Below are positions 5,873-6,873 of a stretch of DNA of 6,873 nucleotides, in pieces (positions within the stretch are counted from its first letter, which is position 1; every line of letters starts with the position of its first letter). The notes beneath the pieces are model-generated. The model was given only the letters and a program-made list of their open reading frames with translations. It was not told the DNA's origin and searched no databases. The position numbers and the translations under genes are program-made. Source of the DNA: CAZYPU01 sp049642705 (lineage in GTDB: Bacteria > Omnitrophota > Gorgyraeia > JABMRN01 > RBG-13-46-9); NCBI GenBank assembly GCA_049642705.1, contig JBARPB010000059.1, positions 1-6,873 of the forward strand, in the 5' to 3' direction.

Positions 5873-6873
5873 TACTAAACGTAAAAAAATTAAAGATTCA
5901 CTTTAGACACGACAACGAGACAGTAAAAGCCGTAGACGGGATCGATTTCGCGATAAGCGAAAACGAAGTGCTGGGCCTGGTCGGCGAATCGGGAAGCGGC
6001 AAGACGGTTACGGCGCTTTCTGTAATGAACCTACTTCCGAAAACAGATTGTGTCCAAAGCGGCGAGATTGCGAGAAATTCCAGAATAGCCATGATTTTTC
6101 AGGAGCCGTTCACCTGCTTGAACCCGGTTTTGCGGGTGGGGGAACAGATTGACGAGGCGGTCATGGTGCGCGATAAAATTACGAAAAAAGACGCCAAGGA
6201 AAAAACGCTCGCCCTGCTGGAAAAAGTAAAAATCGAAGACCCGCAAAGAATATATGATTCATATCCGCACCTTCTCTCCGGAGGCCAGAGGCAGCGAGCC
6301 ATGATTGCGATGGCGCTCGGGCTTTCGCCGGGACTTTTAATCGCCGACGAGCCGACAACCGCTTTAGACGTGACAATACAGGCGGAAATTTTGGACCTCA
6401 TACTAAGCTTGAAGAAAGAATTAGGCATGTCGGTTCTTTTTATCACGCACGATTTCGGAATTATAGATAAAGTCGCCGATAGAGTCCTCGTCATGAAAGA
6501 AGGAGAGATAGTGGAAAGGGGCCCAAAAGACGCGGTCCTTTCCTCGCCCAAAGCCGATTATACGAAAAAACTTCTCGATGCGGTGCCTCGTATGGGGACA
6601 GGTCTTGACCCGACACTATACCCACCTGATGAAAGACCTGTCCCCATAGTTATTAACGTTAAAAACTTAAGCAAAAAATTCGCCGTAGAAAAAGGTATTT
6701 TCAGGAAGGTGGCCGGCTACATACAGGCCGTCCATAATGTAAATCTGGAAATAAAAGAGGCAAAGACGCTCGGTGTTGTAGGCGAGTCAGGTTCGGGCAA
6801 GACGACACTGGCAAAGTTACTCGTAGGGTTGTTAAAAGCAGATTCGGGCACGATGGGGACAGGTCTCTTCGGC
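5869..6873 (+). CDS. Fused double-domain peptide ABC transporter ATPase (DppD-DppF / YejF type), cut by the window end
   Basis: This cytoplasmic subunit powers the importer by ATP hydrolysis. The frame is open to the last base (335 residues seen), so the 3' end is missing. Domain 1 is complete: Walker A GESGSGKT (39-46), Q-loop Gln78 in MIFQEP, signature LLSGGQRQR (135-143), Walker B LLIADEP (156-162), D-loop ALD (165-167) and switch His194. Domain 2 begins near 260, with the DppF-like VEKGIFRK (273-280) and a second Walker A (305-312). Domain 1 lacks about 20 residues usually found between SGEI (64-67) and RIAMIFQ (72-78), the region with an FxGxD-type strand and a helix. The linker (242-260) and residues 329-333 are encoded by copies of one palindromic repeat. 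The ATG overlaps the upstream permease stop. A two-domain ATPase fits a YejABEF-like architecture. Confidence 0.92.
   Translation, partial: MILNVKKLKIHFRHDNETVKAVDGIDFAISENEVLGLVGESGSGKTVTALSVMNLLPKTDCVQSGEIARNSRIAMIFQEPFTCLNPVLRVGEQIDEAVMVRDKITKKDAKEKTLALLEKVKIEDPQRIYDSYPHLLSGGQRQRAMIAMALGLSPGLLIADEPTTALDVTIQAEILDLILSLKKELGMSVLFITHDFGIIDKVADRVLVMKEGEIVERGPKDAVLSSPKADYTKKLLDAVPRMGTGLDPTLYPPDERPVPIVINVKNLSKKFAVEKGIFRKVAGYIQAVHNVNLEIKEAKTLGVVGESGSGKTTLAKLLVGLLKADSGTMGTGLFG
6591..6648. repeat. Perfect 16-bp inverted repeat (ATGGGGACAGGTCT type) forming the inter-domain linker
   Basis: Arm 6591-6606 (TATGGGGACAGGTCTT) is the exact reverse complement of 6633-6648, around a 26-nt spacer. The pairing stops sharply at both edges. 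It lies in frame in the ATPase gene and encodes MGTGLDPTLYPPDERPVPI (242-260), where the first ATPase domain ends and the second begins. Arms of this kind resemble the small palindromic repeats mobilised by REP-associated (TnpA-REP/RAYT) transposases; that link is inferred, and no transposase is visible in the window. Confidence 0.9.
6853..6866 (+). repeat. Third copy of the palindrome arm inside ATPase domain 2
   Basis: ATGGGGACAGGTCT at 6853-6866 is identical over 14 bases to 6592-6605, 261 nt (87 codons) upstream, and is read in the same phase (M-G-T-G-L, residues 329-333). It follows DSGT, where the second ATPase domain would normally continue a beta strand. The window ends 7 nt later, so a reverse-complement partner cannot be seen. 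Confidence 0.75.

Overview
The window looks like chromosomal DNA from a diderm bacterium. Nearly all of it is one co-directional block of tightly packed genes on the + strand. The order pgk-tpiA-secG followed by a peptide-type ABC transporter, the moderate base composition and the lysine- and isoleucine-rich proteins remind me of uncultured Omnitrophota/PVC-type genomes. That placement is from memory of gene order only and is not proven by the sequence.

Layout: positions 1-127 hold no confident gene. They contain short direct repeats and a sequence resembling the end of an IS21/IS481-like insertion element. A good sigma70-type promoter (TTGACT, 17 nt, TATACT) lies at 144-172. It drives pgk (207-1385), tpiA (1385-2158) and secG (2160-2468), which are joined by overlaps or a 1-nt gap. 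An ABC importer follows: a family 5 substrate-binding protein (2437-4083), two DppB/DppC-like permeases (4086-5060 and 5057-5872), and a fused double-ATPase subunit (5869 to beyond the window end). This is the component set of YejABEF-type peptide importers. Pgk and TpiA are lower-glycolysis/gluconeogenesis enzymes, SecG is a translocase subunit, and the importer would bring oligopeptides or similar solutes through the inner membrane.

The unusual content is structural DNA inside the coding sequence. (1) A terminator-like hairpin with an 8-T run lies just after secG and is also the DNA encoding the hydrophobic core of the binding protein's signal peptide. (2) Eight bases later a perfect 20-bp inverted repeat, made of two nearly identical 19-bp palindromes, encodes the signal/mature junction. 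(3) A perfect 16-bp inverted repeat built on ATGGGGACAGGTCT encodes the whole linker between the two ATPase domains. (4) A further 14-base copy of that arm occurs 261 nt later, in the same codon phase, inside the second ATPase domain. This resembles in-frame colonisation of one transporter operon by small palindromic elements that keep the reading frame and sit at permissive protein junctions.
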